Assembly: GCA_963837395.1 (NCBI GenBank)
Contig: CAWINI010000004.1
Span: 682,001-746,000, forward strand
DNA length: 64,000 nt
Source: CAVZQN01 sp963837395
GTDB taxonomy: Bacteria; Acidobacteriota; HRBIN11; JAKEFK01
Direction: 5' to 3'
This document shows, piece after piece, positions 26,180-34,939 of this stretch (positions are counted from its first letter, which is position 1; each line of letters begins with the position of its first letter). Made by a program: the position numbers and the translations under genes. The notes below the pieces were generated by a model, which worked only from the letters and a program-made list of their open reading frames with translations, ran no database searches and was not told the origin of the DNA.

Positions 26180-26220
26180 CGCTCCGGAACCGATCAAAAG
26201 GTTTCGGAGCGATTTTTTTT
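26180..26220 (+). terminator. Rho-independent terminator after the RTX gene
   Basis: CGCTCCGGAAC and GTTTCGGAGCG form an 11-bp stem (one G-U pair) with a 10-base loop, followed by GA and eight T's (26213-26220). Confidence 0.85.
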
Positions 26221-26313
26221 CTACCGCAAAGACACAAAAGAATTTTGATATCATCTAATTTCATTTCTGGCAGCGATAACAGTTTCGGATTAGATTTCCT
26301 TTTAGGAAGTAGC

Positions 26314-27228
26314 ATGAGAACGGTTCTACTAATTTTGTTTTTTGTTGCTGCAATTACGTTCGCGGAAGATGCTTACCACGAAACGGTTTCAGTTGACGCC
26401 ATAAATATTTTCGCATTGGCCAAAGATGGTAATGGCCGACTAGTCCTGGATCTTCATCGCAATGAGTTTACCGTATTGGAAAATGGAGTTTCGCAATCCA
26501 TTCTTGACGTTTCAAACTTCGCCAAAGACAAATCGAATAATTTAATAGGTAAAGATGTTCCATTAAGTATCACGTTTGCGCTTGACATCAGCGCAAGCAT
26601 GGCAAGTACGCTGGAAAATAAGAAACGGATTGAAGTTGCGAAATCTGCGGTCCTGATGTTGATGGATGAATTGAAACCGGAAGATCAAATGATGCTGGTA
26701 TCATTCAGCCGTTATCCAAAAATTCTCACGCAAATGACCTCCAACAAACAACAAGTAGAAGATCTGTTGCTGGTTCAACGTCCCACAAGTGAAAAAACTG
26801 CCATCTATGATTCGCTTTCGGAAGTTTTGGACCACATGAAAGATTCCACCGGAACAAAAATATTGGTGCTCTGCACAGATGGTGAAGACAATTCCAGCAA
26901 AGTAAATTTTGATACTTTCCTGGATAAGATTGCCGGAATGGATGTGCTGGTGCTGGCATTTTCGATTCCTACGGGTGATGAAAATCCTCAGAGTCAATAT
27001 GAAATAAAGAAGATCGCAGAAATCACTGGCGGTTATGCTTTTTTCCCAAAAAATGCCGGCGAATTAAAAGAGATTCTAATGAAAATTAGACGTGCGATGC
27101 GCAATCAATATTCAATCTGGTATCGCCCGACAAACAGCGTAAAAGATGGCCATTGGAGATCGATCCAAATTCTATGCTCCCGGCCGGGGATTGAACTGTA
27201 TCATCGTCCCGGTTATTTCGCGCGATAG
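26314..27228 (+). CDS. Secreted VWA-domain protein (acidobacterial VWFA-related type)
   Basis: I chose the ATG at 26314 (AGGAAG upstream, signal peptide VLLILFFVAAITFAED right after). The 304-residue product starts with the short strand region typical of these proteins (VSVDAINIFALAKD, LDLHRNEFTVLENG) and continues with a VWA domain whose MIDAS reads DISASMAST, with the later Thr/Asp residues (PTSEKTAIYDSL, CTDGEDNSS). This matches the VWFA-related domain family described from Acidobacteria. It ends with a Y-rich tail (NQYSIWYRPTNS). Likely role is metal-dependent protein binding at the envelope. A second member is at 42040. Confidence 0.85.
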   Translation: MRTVLLILFFVAAITFAEDAYHETVSVDAINIFALAKDGNGRLVLDLHRNEFTVLENGVSQSILDVSNFAKDKSNNLIGKDVPLSITFALDISASMASTLENKKRIEVAKSAVLMLMDELKPEDQMMLVSFSRYPKILTQMTSNKQQVEDLLLVQRPTSEKTAIYDSLSEVLDHMKDSTGTKILVLCTDGEDNSSKVNFDTFLDKIAGMDVLVLAFSIPTGDENPQSQYEIKKIAEITGGYAFFPKNAGELKEILMKIRRAMRNQYSIWYRPTNSVKDGHWRSIQILCSRPGIELYHRPGYFAR

Positions 27229-27230
27229 AG

Positions 27231-27335
27231 CTCAACCACCAAGGCACCAAGATCAGAAAAGAGTTTTGTTAATTAGAAAAAATATAGAATCTCTCTCTCT
27301 CTTAACTTTGTGTTCTTTGTGACTTGGTGGTTGAG
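27231..27335. repeat. Long inverted repeat, ACCACCAAGGCACCAAG type
   Basis: CTCAACCACCAAGGCACCAAG (27231-27251) is mirrored by the right arm ending CTTGGTGGTTGAG (27315-27335). The centre has a CTCTCTCTCT run. Shorter relatives with the same words are at 52436-52459 and near 57911 and 26222. Confidence 0.7.
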
Positions 27336-27608
27336 TTATTGTAAACCAAAATTTCGACGCGCGATTGGGAATCTTTTTCTTTTGAAGTTTGTTCACAAAA
27401 TCCTTTTGTCTTGATCCGGCTTTCATCAAGTTTGAAATTGTCTACTAATTATTTTCGTACCACTAACGTCCGGACACAAAACAGTCCCAATTCGCCGAAA
27501 CCATTCGAGAATGCGTACGACGCCATTTTGTTTCTTTAACAAGATCTCCATATATCAACCTTTAATCCTCAGATTCTAATTTTCAAGAACATCGTCGACA
27601 AAACAATG

Positions 27609-27637
27609 TTGTGTTAACTGTCAATTTCTGCTATAAC
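27609..27637 (+). promoter_or_regulatory. Possible sigma-70 promoter of the secreted-protein gene at 27758
   Basis: TTGTGT (27609-27614), a 17-bp spacer and TATAAC (27632-27637). This would give a leader of about 110 bases before the ATG, which contains two imperfect TGGC/GCCA hairpin words near 27674-27694. Confidence 0.4.
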
Positions 27638-27757
27638 AAAGATACAGTTTGAGTTAGGTAAATTAAGGGTCTGGCCATCTTCGACTGGCTTCTTGTCAGG
27701 GACAAAGAGGGAGATCTTTTAATCAAGTTCGCAATTAAACCCTCAGGAGGGGTATCA

Positions 27758-28948
27758 ATGAAAAAAGTACCATTTTTATTACTGGTAGTAGGTTTAATGC
27801 TATCAGTCGGTTTAACCTTTGCTGCGACTCCAGAAAAGAGCCATAGCGCAAGAAAGGTTAAAAAAATTCACAAGCTTCCGGCTCCTGTTGCGCCGAATGT
27901 TGTACTGTATGATCAGTATGATAACGCAGGTGGAACCAGTCTCGTTTCACAGGATTTTGAAGCTACGTTTGACGCATACGATAACGAAGGCGCAGACGAC
28001 TTTGTTGTACCTGCCGGAGAAACCTGGAACGTCGATCAAGTTGACATTTTAGGCACCTACTTTAACGGTTCTGGTCCAGCAAATTCCTTCATTGTAAACA
28101 TCTATTCGGACGCCGCCGGACTGCCCGGTGCAAATGTTTACTCAGCTGCCGGTCTGGCCTACACTACTGCGGACAATCTGAACTTTGTCATCCCACTAAC
28201 TACTCCTGCTGTTTTGACAGAAGGAACTTATTGGGTATCAGTTGTGGCTAGTCTGGATTTTCTTGTTGGCGGAGAATGGGGCCAAACGGAACGTCTCGTA
28301 CAAAGCGGGAATCCGGCTGCCTGGCAAAATCCGAACGGTGGGTTCGGCACACCATGCACTACATGGGGCGCAAGAACAACATGTCTTGGACTTGGTGAAC
28401 CTGACAATGTATTTCGTTTGTCCGGAACTATGGGTCCAAGTTGCGTATATGGCAATGACTTCAATGATGGAATCTTGGAATGGATCGCAGAAAAGCCAAA
28501 TGTAACAGAATCTGGTGGATTCCTGAACCTGACTCCATTAAAGAGGAAGGCAATTGCCACCGCAGATGCTGCTTTTGGAGCACAAGCTGCTGGTACGTAC
28601 ACATATGTTGTGAACTTCACCGGCGGTACTTTCTCCAAGAACTGGCTCTACATTACCCGTACGGATAAGAAGAACCAGATTGAAGTTCTCATCAAAGTGG
28701 AACAAGGCAAGTTAGTTGTCAAAGATAGATTGTTTGCTGTCCTTGCCAAAGCGAAAGCTGACTTCACATGGGTTCCGGGTACAACTTACACTATAGTCGT
28801 GAACTATGACGGCACGAACATAGATGTCAGTATCGACGGAGTACCGGTCATTACAGACTTTGTCCCAGCAAGAAGTCTGCCGGCCGCAAACACGGGAGCA
28901 GCAGCGAAGTTAGACACGTTGATGATCGATAGTTTCTGCTTCGAATAA
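27758..28948 (+). CDS. Small secreted protein with the shared C-terminal domain
   Basis: The 396-residue product has a signal peptide (FLLLVVGLMLSVGLTFAATP) and a strong AGGAGG site. Residues of about 45-220 form an all-beta domain (DDFVVPAGETWNVDQVDILG, SFIVNIYSDAAGLPG, EGTYWVSVVASLDF) of the type seen in secreted proteins annotated as having a choice-of-anchor or PEP-CTERM-like jelly roll. The last 168 residues (from Cys229, SCVYGNDFNDGI) match the C-terminal domains of the proteins at 22087 and 50512 but lack both CxxC pairs. A strong terminator follows, so it is a monocistronic, perhaps highly expressed gene. Confidence 0.78.
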   Translation: MKKVPFLLLVVGLMLSVGLTFAATPEKSHSARKVKKIHKLPAPVAPNVVLYDQYDNAGGTSLVSQDFEATFDAYDNEGADDFVVPAGETWNVDQVDILGTYFNGSGPANSFIVNIYSDAAGLPGANVYSAAGLAYTTADNLNFVIPLTTPAVLTEGTYWVSVVASLDFLVGGEWGQTERLVQSGNPAAWQNPNGGFGTPCTTWGARTTCLGLGEPDNVFRLSGTMGPSCVYGNDFNDGILEWIAEKPNVTESGGFLNLTPLKRKAIATADAAFGAQAAGTYTYVVNFTGGTFSKNWLYITRTDKKNQIEVLIKVEQGKLVVKDRLFAVLAKAKADFTWVPGTTYTIVVNYDGTNIDVSIDGVPVITDFVPARSLPAANTGAAAKLDTLMIDSFCFE

Positions 28949-28964
28949 CAACAGAACTTAATTC

Positions 28965-29000
28965 AAAAGGACAGAGGCGAACGCCTCTGTCCTTTTTTTT
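28965..29000 (+). terminator. Rho-independent terminator
   Basis: GGACAGAGGCG and CGCCTCTGTCC (28969-28992) form a perfect 11-bp stem with a two-base loop, then eight T's (28993-29000), 20 bp after the stop codon of the preceding gene. Confidence 0.92.
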
Positions 29001-29057
29001 ATCTTCTCTGTGCGATTATTTTTATAAGTCTTCTGCGTCATATACAATAACTCTCTC

Positions 29058-31319
29058 ATGCGATCCGCTTTGATTTGCCTGTTTCTGAGTCTTCTTCTTT
29101 TCGTCAGCTGCAGTAAAAAAGTTCAGAATGAGCCCACCAAACGTAACGTACTATTAATTACGCTTGATACAACGCGGGCCGATAGGATCGGCTGTTATGG
29201 TTATGCATCCGCGCAAACGCCAAATCTCGATGCTCTTGCCCAAAGCGGTGTGCGTTTTACTAGCGCAATCACACATGTACCGCTAACTCGTCCAAGCCAT
29301 GCCAGCATACTGACCGGCATGCTTCCATATCATCATGGTGTTTGGGACAATGGATCGAACAGCCTTAAAACAGAATCGCAAACGCTTGCGGAATCATTTA
29401 AAGAGGCCGGATATAACACCGGTGCTGTAATTTCCACCCATATTCTGATACGTTCTTTCGGTTTCATACAGGGTTTCGATTATTTTGATGATACCCTGCC
29501 AGAACATCCAGAAAGCAAGCGGAAAAAGGTGGCATCAGATGTTGTTGCTACTGCAGATCGCTGGCTCGGTCAGGAAATTCAGCCTCCATTTTTCCTGTGG
29601 CTTCATTTTTATGATCCACATTTTCCATTTACTCCTCCTGAACCTTTCCGCAGCCGTTTTGCAAATTCTCTTTACGATGGGGAGATCGCTTATATGGATG
29701 ATGCGATCGGAAAGATCATCAACACACTAAAAAGATTGGGCTGGATGAAAAATACCCTGATCATCGCTGTTGGAGATCATGGCGAAGGCTTAGGAGATCA
29801 TCAAGAACCAACTCACGGCTACTTGATTTATGACAGCACGATGAGAGTTCCGCTAATGATATCCGGACCTGGTGTTTCACAAAATAAAGTCATTGATTCT
29901 CAGGTTGGCTTATCGGATTTAGATCCCACGATTCTGGAAGCATGCCAAATAAGAAATGGAAGCAAAGTAGATGGGAAAAGTTTTTGGAAATATTTGCAAT
30001 CAGGCACAATGCCACCTTCACCTGTACTTTTGGAGAACCGCACCATCCATTCTCAATTTGGATGGGCTGCGCTTTCCGGCATTCGCTTTAAGGATTGGAA
30101 GTGGATTCATGCGTCTACACCTGAACTGTACGATCTGAAAACCGATCCTGATGAGAAAAACAACATAGCTGCGAAAGAAAAGAAGCGAACAGATGAAATG
30201 AATAATATTTGGAATCGTATACGCCCAAAGGACGAGGTTTCAAGCGATTCACCAGAGCTAAGCCCTGAAGAAGTAGAAAAATTAGAGAGTCTAGGATACA
30301 TCGCGACTGGTCCGACAAGTGGTTCAATAGAAGGAGGACCGGATCCCAAACTTTATGCAGATCTTCTGGTACCGATTGATGAACTCGTTCGCGCACGCGC
30401 GGACAAAAAGAATGATTTGATCGAGCCGCTTACGGAAGAAATTCTGGCAAAGGATCCGCAGAACTGGTATGCGTTGCGAGTGAAAGCAGAATTGTCCTTA
30501 AAGAAAAGAAAATTTGAAGAGGCTCGGGAATTATTATTGACGCTGGTGAATGCAAGTGAAAATCATCCTGAAAATTACACTCATCTGGCGATGGCATGTG
30601 AAGCAACGGGGCGCCTTGATGAAGCGATTCTTTGGTATAAAAAAGCAACTACTCCGCCCTGGCTGCACTGGCCTGCACTGGAATCATTAGCCCGGCTTTC
30701 GGTTCAATATCCGGATAAATTGCCTTCAGCAGAACTAATTGCTAAGTTTCAAAAATTAGAAGCAGGCTCTTTTAGCCAACAAATTTCATTAGCTCGAGCT
30801 CTGGCGATTTTATCATCATGGGAACCAGCACGGTTCTGGTATGAAAAGGCATTACAGTCGAAACCAGGATCAGATGAGGCATTGGTCGGTATGGCTCAGA
30901 TGAATCAAAACCTGGGAAAGAAAGAAGATGCCCTAAAACTACTGCAAAAAGTTCAGCCACCTACTGCAGAGAGCTTGTTTGTTTCCGGGTCCATTCTTTC
31001 CGAACAAGGCAAAAAAGAATCAGCTTGCACTAACTTTATCGAAGTGATGGAAAAAGACCCACGCAATGTGGATTTACTTTTCGGCCTTGGCTATCATCTC
31101 AGTCTTTGCGATCAAGTAGATCTTGCCATCAATGCTTATCGCAAGGCGCTTGAGAGAAATCCCCAACACCCTGACGTCCTTTACAATCTGGCCCAACTGG
31201 AAGATGAAAAAGAAAATTTTGCCGCAGCGCGCGATCTTTACAGAAAATTTGTGAAAGTTGCCCCTGTCCGGTTGGAACAACAAAAACGGGCTGCAGAAGA
31301 AAGAATACGAGATATGTAA
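29058..31319 (+). CDS. Sulfatase-fold lipoprotein with C-terminal TPR repeats
   Basis: The 753-residue product has a lipobox (SLLLFVSC, Cys18). The alkaline-phosphatase-superfamily domain covers about 28-380 (NVLLITLDTTRADRIGCYGY with metal Asp37; HGVWDNG; GDHGEGLGDHQEP). The catalytic motif reads LTRPSHAS, so the Cys/Ser that is turned into formylglycine in true sulfatases (C/SxPSR) is Thr77. Residues of about 440-753 form TPR repeats. This sulfatase-TPR fusion is common in Acidobacteriota. Thr is the nucleophile in phosphoethanolamine transferases of the same fold, so a phospho-group reaction is possible. It should sit in the periplasm anchored by lipid. Confidence 0.85.
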   Translation: MRSALICLFLSLLLFVSCSKKVQNEPTKRNVLLITLDTTRADRIGCYGYASAQTPNLDALAQSGVRFTSAITHVPLTRPSHASILTGMLPYHHGVWDNGSNSLKTESQTLAESFKEAGYNTGAVISTHILIRSFGFIQGFDYFDDTLPEHPESKRKKVASDVVATADRWLGQEIQPPFFLWLHFYDPHFPFTPPEPFRSRFANSLYDGEIAYMDDAIGKIINTLKRLGWMKNTLIIAVGDHGEGLGDHQEPTHGYLIYDSTMRVPLMISGPGVSQNKVIDSQVGLSDLDPTILEACQIRNGSKVDGKSFWKYLQSGTMPPSPVLLENRTIHSQFGWAALSGIRFKDWKWIHASTPELYDLKTDPDEKNNIAAKEKKRTDEMNNIWNRIRPKDEVSSDSPELSPEEVEKLESLGYIATGPTSGSIEGGPDPKLYADLLVPIDELVRARADKKNDLIEPLTEEILAKDPQNWYALRVKAELSLKKRKFEEARELLLTLVNASENHPENYTHLAMACEATGRLDEAILWYKKATTPPWLHWPALESLARLSVQYPDKLPSAELIAKFQKLEAGSFSQQISLARALAILSSWEPARFWYEKALQSKPGSDEALVGMAQMNQNLGKKEDALKLLQKVQPPTAESLFVSGSILSEQGKKESACTNFIEVMEKDPRNVDLLFGLGYHLSLCDQVDLAINAYRKALERNPQHPDVLYNLAQLEDEKENFAAARDLYRKFVKVAPVRLEQQKRAAEERIRDM

Positions 31320-31338
31320 TGCGAGCCGCAGGGACGAA

Positions 31339-32244
31339 TTATTTTACCGCCGGGTTATACGGTGAGCAACTTTCGAACTCCCATCGCAGCGGAACTACAC
31401 CAGCAATCTCAATAATTTCCGATGCGCAAAATTCCACCGCACGTTCAACACCACTGAATTCCGTAAGTTGATTTCGATCCCAAATTATTTTTGCTGTGCC
31501 AGTTAATTGCAAAGTCGCGCCATGTTCAAAATCAATGAACAGCAATCCGCAATTTGGATTCGTTGAAATATTTCCAAGAGTTTGAAACATCGTATTGCCG
31601 CTATAATCCGGAAACCTCAGTGTGTTTTTATCTAATACATGAATGAATCCCGGATTTCCTCCGCGATGCGATGCATCTGCGCCGCCATCTTTCTGATGAC
31701 TGGCGATGAAAAAAGTATCCGCGTTCTTAATCCAATTCAGCTGCTCATCAGAAAATTCTTTAGAGTGTTGAACAAATGCTTGATGATTTGAACCTGATTT
31801 TGATTCCCATGTGCGCGCCTGAATATACTTTGGACAATTTGAGTAGACTTGTTCTGCATAAATATGAATTGCATGATCATCGATTTTTGCAGTACCGTTG
31901 ATTCTCATTCTGTGCCTTGTGGCAAATTCAATCACGATCATTCCCACTTGATTGTTCTGCAAAATATTTTCAGCGAATGGATCGCCATCGACAGGTGCTG
32001 CTTGAATTCGGATTGATCCTTCATTCAGTGCTTGAATGAATCCAGGCTTTCCCGCAAGCAACGAAGCCCACACTCTTTCCTTCTGATCAATAGAACTCAA
32101 CACCGCAATCGGTTGGCTGCTCAAAAATTCTTGAGCAGCCAGCGGGATTGTTGATCGAATCGATTTTCCAATGCGACTTGCCATCTCTTGCACACCGGCC
32201 TGTGCTTGAACTGCAAGTTCGCCTTCATGATAGATCGACTTCAT
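31339..32244 (-). CDS. Pyridoxamine-5'-phosphate-oxidase-fold protein, two domains
   Basis: The 301-residue product contains two FMN-type split-barrel segments (SQPIAVLSSIDQKERVWASL with GKPGFIQAL and GMIVIEFATRHRMRINGTAK; then FFIASHQKDGGADASHRGGN, GFIHVLDKNTLRFPDYSGN, LLFIDFEHGATLQLTGTA). The second half matches the family that includes flavin-dependent pyridoxamine oxidase-like and PPOX proteins. Its real substrate is not known. The gene is divergent from the CGNR-type regulator, with a 37-bp palindrome between them, so it is a likely regulatory target. Confidence 0.82.
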   Translation of the reverse strand: MKSIYHEGELAVQAQAGVQEMASRIGKSIRSTIPLAAQEFLSSQPIAVLSSIDQKERVWASLLAGKPGFIQALNEGSIRIQAAPVDGDPFAENILQNNQVGMIVIEFATRHRMRINGTAKIDDHAIHIYAEQVYSNCPKYIQARTWESKSGSNHQAFVQHSKEFSDEQLNWIKNADTFFIASHQKDGGADASHRGGNPGFIHVLDKNTLRFPDYSGNTMFQTLGNISTNPNCGLLFIDFEHGATLQLTGTAKIIWDRNQLTEFSGVERAVEFCASEIIEIAGVVPLRWEFESCSPYNPAVK

Positions 32245-32278
32245 TCTCCACTCTCCACACTAGAAAATCGTCACTTTT

Positions 32279-32315
32279 TGTATAACCATTTAAACTGTGT
32301 TTAGAAGGTTATACA
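32279..32315. promoter_or_regulatory. 37-bp palindromic operator between PNPOx and CGNR genes
   Basis: The outer arms TGTATAACC (32279-32287) and GGTTATACA (32307-32315) are perfect, and inner TAAAC/GTTTA words continue the symmetry. The site is 35 bp from the PNPOx start and 64 bp from my preferred start of the CGNR gene, as expected for an operator bound by a dimeric regulator. Confidence 0.6.
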
Positions 32316-32378
32316 TTTATGTCTAACTTGTCAAATGCATTTTTGATGGTTAGAATAGGATTTGGAGAAAATGAAGTC

Positions 32379-32987
32379 GTGAGCGAAGTTCAAAAATTCA
32401 TCATCATTGCCGACAACTTAAGTCTGGATTTCTTGAATACTCAGATTGTCGATGACGAAAAGCCGAAAGATTTATTGAACGATTTTGAAGACTTTGTTGA
32501 ATGGGCGGAAGCCGTAAAATTACTTCAACCAGTTCAGGTAGAAAGATTCATTCGTGATTGGAACAAACAACCGGAAACAAAAAGGTTTTTTACCGAGCTA
32601 AAGGAATTCAGACGCACTTTACGGGAAATGGTTGAATCGATCGCAAAGATCAAGGCAGTGAAGCCTTCTACAATCAAATTGATCAATAGCGTTTTGAATC
32701 AAGGCTACAGATATTATGAGCTGGTAAAAACAGAATCCGGTTTTGAAAAACGTTTTCGCACAAATTTCGACAAACCTCAACAACTGCTGATCCCGATCGC
32801 AGAATCCGCCGCTGATTTAATTTCGTACGGCAATCCCAAACATCTACGAAAATGTGAAAGCTCAACCTGTATCTTGTATTTTTACGATACCACGAAAAAT
32901 CATCGCCGTAGATGGTGCAGCATGAATGCCTGCGGCAATCGCGCCAAAGCCGCCGCCTTCTATAAACGTAAACGCAAGAAAAAATAA
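32379..32987 (+). CDS. CGNR zinc-finger (ABATE-domain) putative transcriptional regulator
   Basis: I place the start at GTG 32379, because GGAGAAA lies 8 bp upstream and family members start just before the LSLDFLNT motif. An ATG at 32319 is in frame but would put the palindrome over its ribosome-binding site. The product (202 residues) has an N-terminal ABATE-type helical part (DNLSLDFLNTQIVDDE) and the C-terminal CGNR zinc finger: CESSTC, then WCSMNACGNR with a basic tail. The four Cys are intact. Such proteins are thought to be stress-type regulators. The divergent PNPOx gene is its probable target. Confidence 0.8.
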   Translation: MSEVQKFIIIADNLSLDFLNTQIVDDEKPKDLLNDFEDFVEWAEAVKLLQPVQVERFIRDWNKQPETKRFFTELKEFRRTLREMVESIAKIKAVKPSTIKLINSVLNQGYRYYELVKTESGFEKRFRTNFDKPQQLLIPIAESAADLISYGNPKHLRKCESSTCILYFYDTTKNHRRRWCSMNACGNRAKAAAFYKRKRKKK

Positions 32988-33060
32988 GATTGCAGGCTGA
33001 GCAGGCTTAAGGCAATGTATCAATATGGTTGAAATATCATTTTTGGTCTGAACGCAGGTC

Positions 33061-33132
33061 AAGATACGAGATACACGATGCAAGATCCAAGGTGACTTAA
33101 CGCCCTGTATCTTGGATCCTGTATCTTGCATC
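33061..33132. repeat. Word-built inverted repeat, GATGCAAGATCC family, copy 2
   Basis: Left arm AAGATACGAGATACACGATG and CAAGATCCAAGG; right arm CCTGTATCTTGGATCCTGTA and TCTTGCATC. It shares GATGCAAGATCCAAGG with copy 1 at 11117. It lies between the CGNR gene and the zinc-finger gene. Confidence 0.7.
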
Positions 33133-33180
33133 TACTTGATGTAACGAATTCGGGGGATAAAATTTCACTTGGAGGTGATC

Positions 33181-33453
33181 ATGCCGGAACAGTGTAACCA
33201 TCTAGATCAAATCAAAATGACACAAACGGATAAGGACTATTGTGAAGAATGTGCAAAAATCGGCGATACATGGGTTCATTTACGAATGTGTTTGACCTGC
33301 GGTCACGTTGGATGTTGTGATTCATCGAAGAATAAACATGCCACAAAACATTTTCATCGTATACATCATCCATTGATCCGATCACTGGAACCCGGTGAAA
33401 ACTGGGTTTGGTGTTATGTCGATGAAATCGCCGCCGGGGAGCTAACAACGTAG
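33181..33453 (+). CDS. UBP-type zinc-finger protein
   Basis: The 90-residue product starts at ATG 33181 after GGAGGTG. It is a single ZnF-UBP domain: CNHLDQIK, CEECAK, MCLTCGHVGCCDSSKNKHAT, and HFHRIHHPLI. The Cys/His ligands for zinc are all there. In eukaryotes this fold binds the free C-terminus of ubiquitin. Bacterial single-domain versions of this length occur widely but have no settled role. The stop is 7 bp before the radical SAM gene, so the two are probably co-transcribed. Confidence 0.88.
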   Translation: MPEQCNHLDQIKMTQTDKDYCEECAKIGDTWVHLRMCLTCGHVGCCDSSKNKHATKHFHRIHHPLIRSLEPGENWVWCYVDEIAAGELTT

Positions 33454-33460
33454 TGTCTCT

Positions 33461-34819
33461 GTGGTAAAACGAGCCTTATTAATACAACCGTGGATTCATG
33501 ATTTTTCAGCATACGATTTGTGGATCCAGCCATTAGGATTACTTTACCTTGCCGGAGTACTGCAAACTCATGACATTGAAGTCAATTACATCGATTGCTT
33601 AAACAATCGATCGGACGTTCGTGATGATGGTCGCGCAAAATTCGTAAAGTCCGATCTACCGGTTCCATCAGCACTAGACGGAATCAAACGAAAGTATGGC
33701 CGGTTTGGAATTTCACCGGATGAATTCAGACAAAGACTTTCATCCATTGAAAAACCGGATGCAATTCTTGTTACTTCCGGAATGACTTACTGGTATCCCG
33801 GAGTTCAGGAAACGATTCGCGAAACAAAAAATGTTTTCCCTGATGTTCAAGTTGTGCTTGGTGGAATCTACGCCACATTGATGCCTGAACATGCACGGCT
33901 TCACTCTGGTGCAGACCAGGTGATCCAGGGACAGTTTGAAAATGGAATCGTAAAGCTAATAACAGGATCGCAAGGAACAATTTATTCAAAGAACGAATAT
34001 CCATATCCGGCATGGCATTTGACCGGGCAAAATAAATATCGCGTAATCATGACATCTCGCGGATGTCCTTATCGTTGTACTTTTTGTGCTTCTGATATTT
34101 TGAATGCTGATATTTTTGCACGTAGAAATCCGGAAGAGGTGGTCCGCGAAATCGAGTTCTACTATCACAATGAAAATATTAGCAATGTAGTCTTTTATGA
34201 TGATGCTTTGTTGATCGGACACAAACAGCATCTCCAACCGATTTTGCAAACTCTGATCGATCGACAAATTAAGGTTGCCTTTCATACTCCAAACGGCCTG
34301 AATGCGCGTGAGGTTGACGAACATCTTGCGGAGTTAATGTTTGAATCATCGTTCCGCACAATCCGTTTGTCGTTAGAATCAGTAAACCCGGAAATTCAAA
34401 AAGTGCAATCCAATAACAAAGTGAACAACGCCTTATTCAGGCGTGCGATTCAAAACCTGTATAACGCAGGATACAAACTAGGCGACATAGAATGTTATTT
34501 AATTCTTGGATTACCAAATCAAACACCCAGCGATGTGCGCGATAGCCTTCGGTTTGTTAGTGATCTGGGTGTGATTGCGCGGCTTGCAGTCTTTTCACCA
34601 ATTCCAGGGACAGCTGAGGCGGAAGCGGCACAGAAAATCATTGGCGATGCTTTTTTGCATGAACCACTTTTGCAAAATCATTCCACGTTTCCGCTTAAAG
34701 ATCGTTCGATGACGGAAGATGAACTGCAAGCAATCAAATTGGAGTGTAAGAGAAACAACGATCGGATTGTTAATCACGGAAGCACGGAATCCACGAAAAG
34801 TACGGAATTATTCATTTAA
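33461..34819 (+). CDS. B12-binding-type radical SAM protein
   Basis: A GTG start at 33461 gives 452 residues. The N-terminal part (1-170, QPLGLLYLAGVL, VVLGGIYATLMPEHA) looks like a cobalamin-binding Rossmann fold. The radical SAM core follows with C202-x3-C206-x2-C209 (GCPYRCTFCA), then FYDDALLIG and ETLIL-type SAM motifs (YLILGLPNQTPSD). These enzymes do methylation or similar radical chemistry on unknown substrates. The last 17 codons are made of the left arm of an intergenic inverted repeat (34769-34858), so the C-terminus is repeat-derived. Confidence 0.88.
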   Translation: MVKRALLIQPWIHDFSAYDLWIQPLGLLYLAGVLQTHDIEVNYIDCLNNRSDVRDDGRAKFVKSDLPVPSALDGIKRKYGRFGISPDEFRQRLSSIEKPDAILVTSGMTYWYPGVQETIRETKNVFPDVQVVLGGIYATLMPEHARLHSGADQVIQGQFENGIVKLITGSQGTIYSKNEYPYPAWHLTGQNKYRVIMTSRGCPYRCTFCASDILNADIFARRNPEEVVREIEFYYHNENISNVVFYDDALLIGHKQHLQPILQTLIDRQIKVAFHTPNGLNAREVDEHLAELMFESSFRTIRLSLESVNPEIQKVQSNNKVNNALFRRAIQNLYNAGYKLGDIECYLILGLPNQTPSDVRDSLRFVSDLGVIARLAVFSPIPGTAEAEAAQKIIGDAFLHEPLLQNHSTFPLKDRSMTEDELQAIKLECKRNNDRIVNHGSTESTKSTELFI

Positions 34820-34858
34820 TAGAAAATATTCCGTGAATTCCGTGATTCCGTGATTAAC
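34769..34858. repeat. Inverted repeat, AATCACGGAA-CACGGAA family, copy 1
   Basis: GTTAATCACGGAA and TTCCGTGATTAAC are perfect 13-bp arms with further CACGGAA/TTCCGTG words inside. The left arm is read as the final codons of the radical SAM gene, and its stop TAA (34817-34819) lies in the loop. A related copy is at 47969-48056. Confidence 0.8.
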
Positions 34859-34939
34859 ATTTTCCGCATTTTCCGCATTTCCGTACTTGCAAATTCGATT
34901 TCCAGGTATAACACTGAACTATGGAACTAAGGAGGATTT

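Larger units (their letters stand above)
27229..27757. other. 529-bp intergenic region
   Basis: It holds the long inverted repeat 27231-27335 and a promoter-like pair near 27609-27637. Near 27513 the word GCGTACGACGCCAT resembles GCGTACGGCGCCAT (about 24666) upstream of the RTX gene. I see no convincing ORF, RNA gene or terminator in the rest. Confidence 0.6.
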
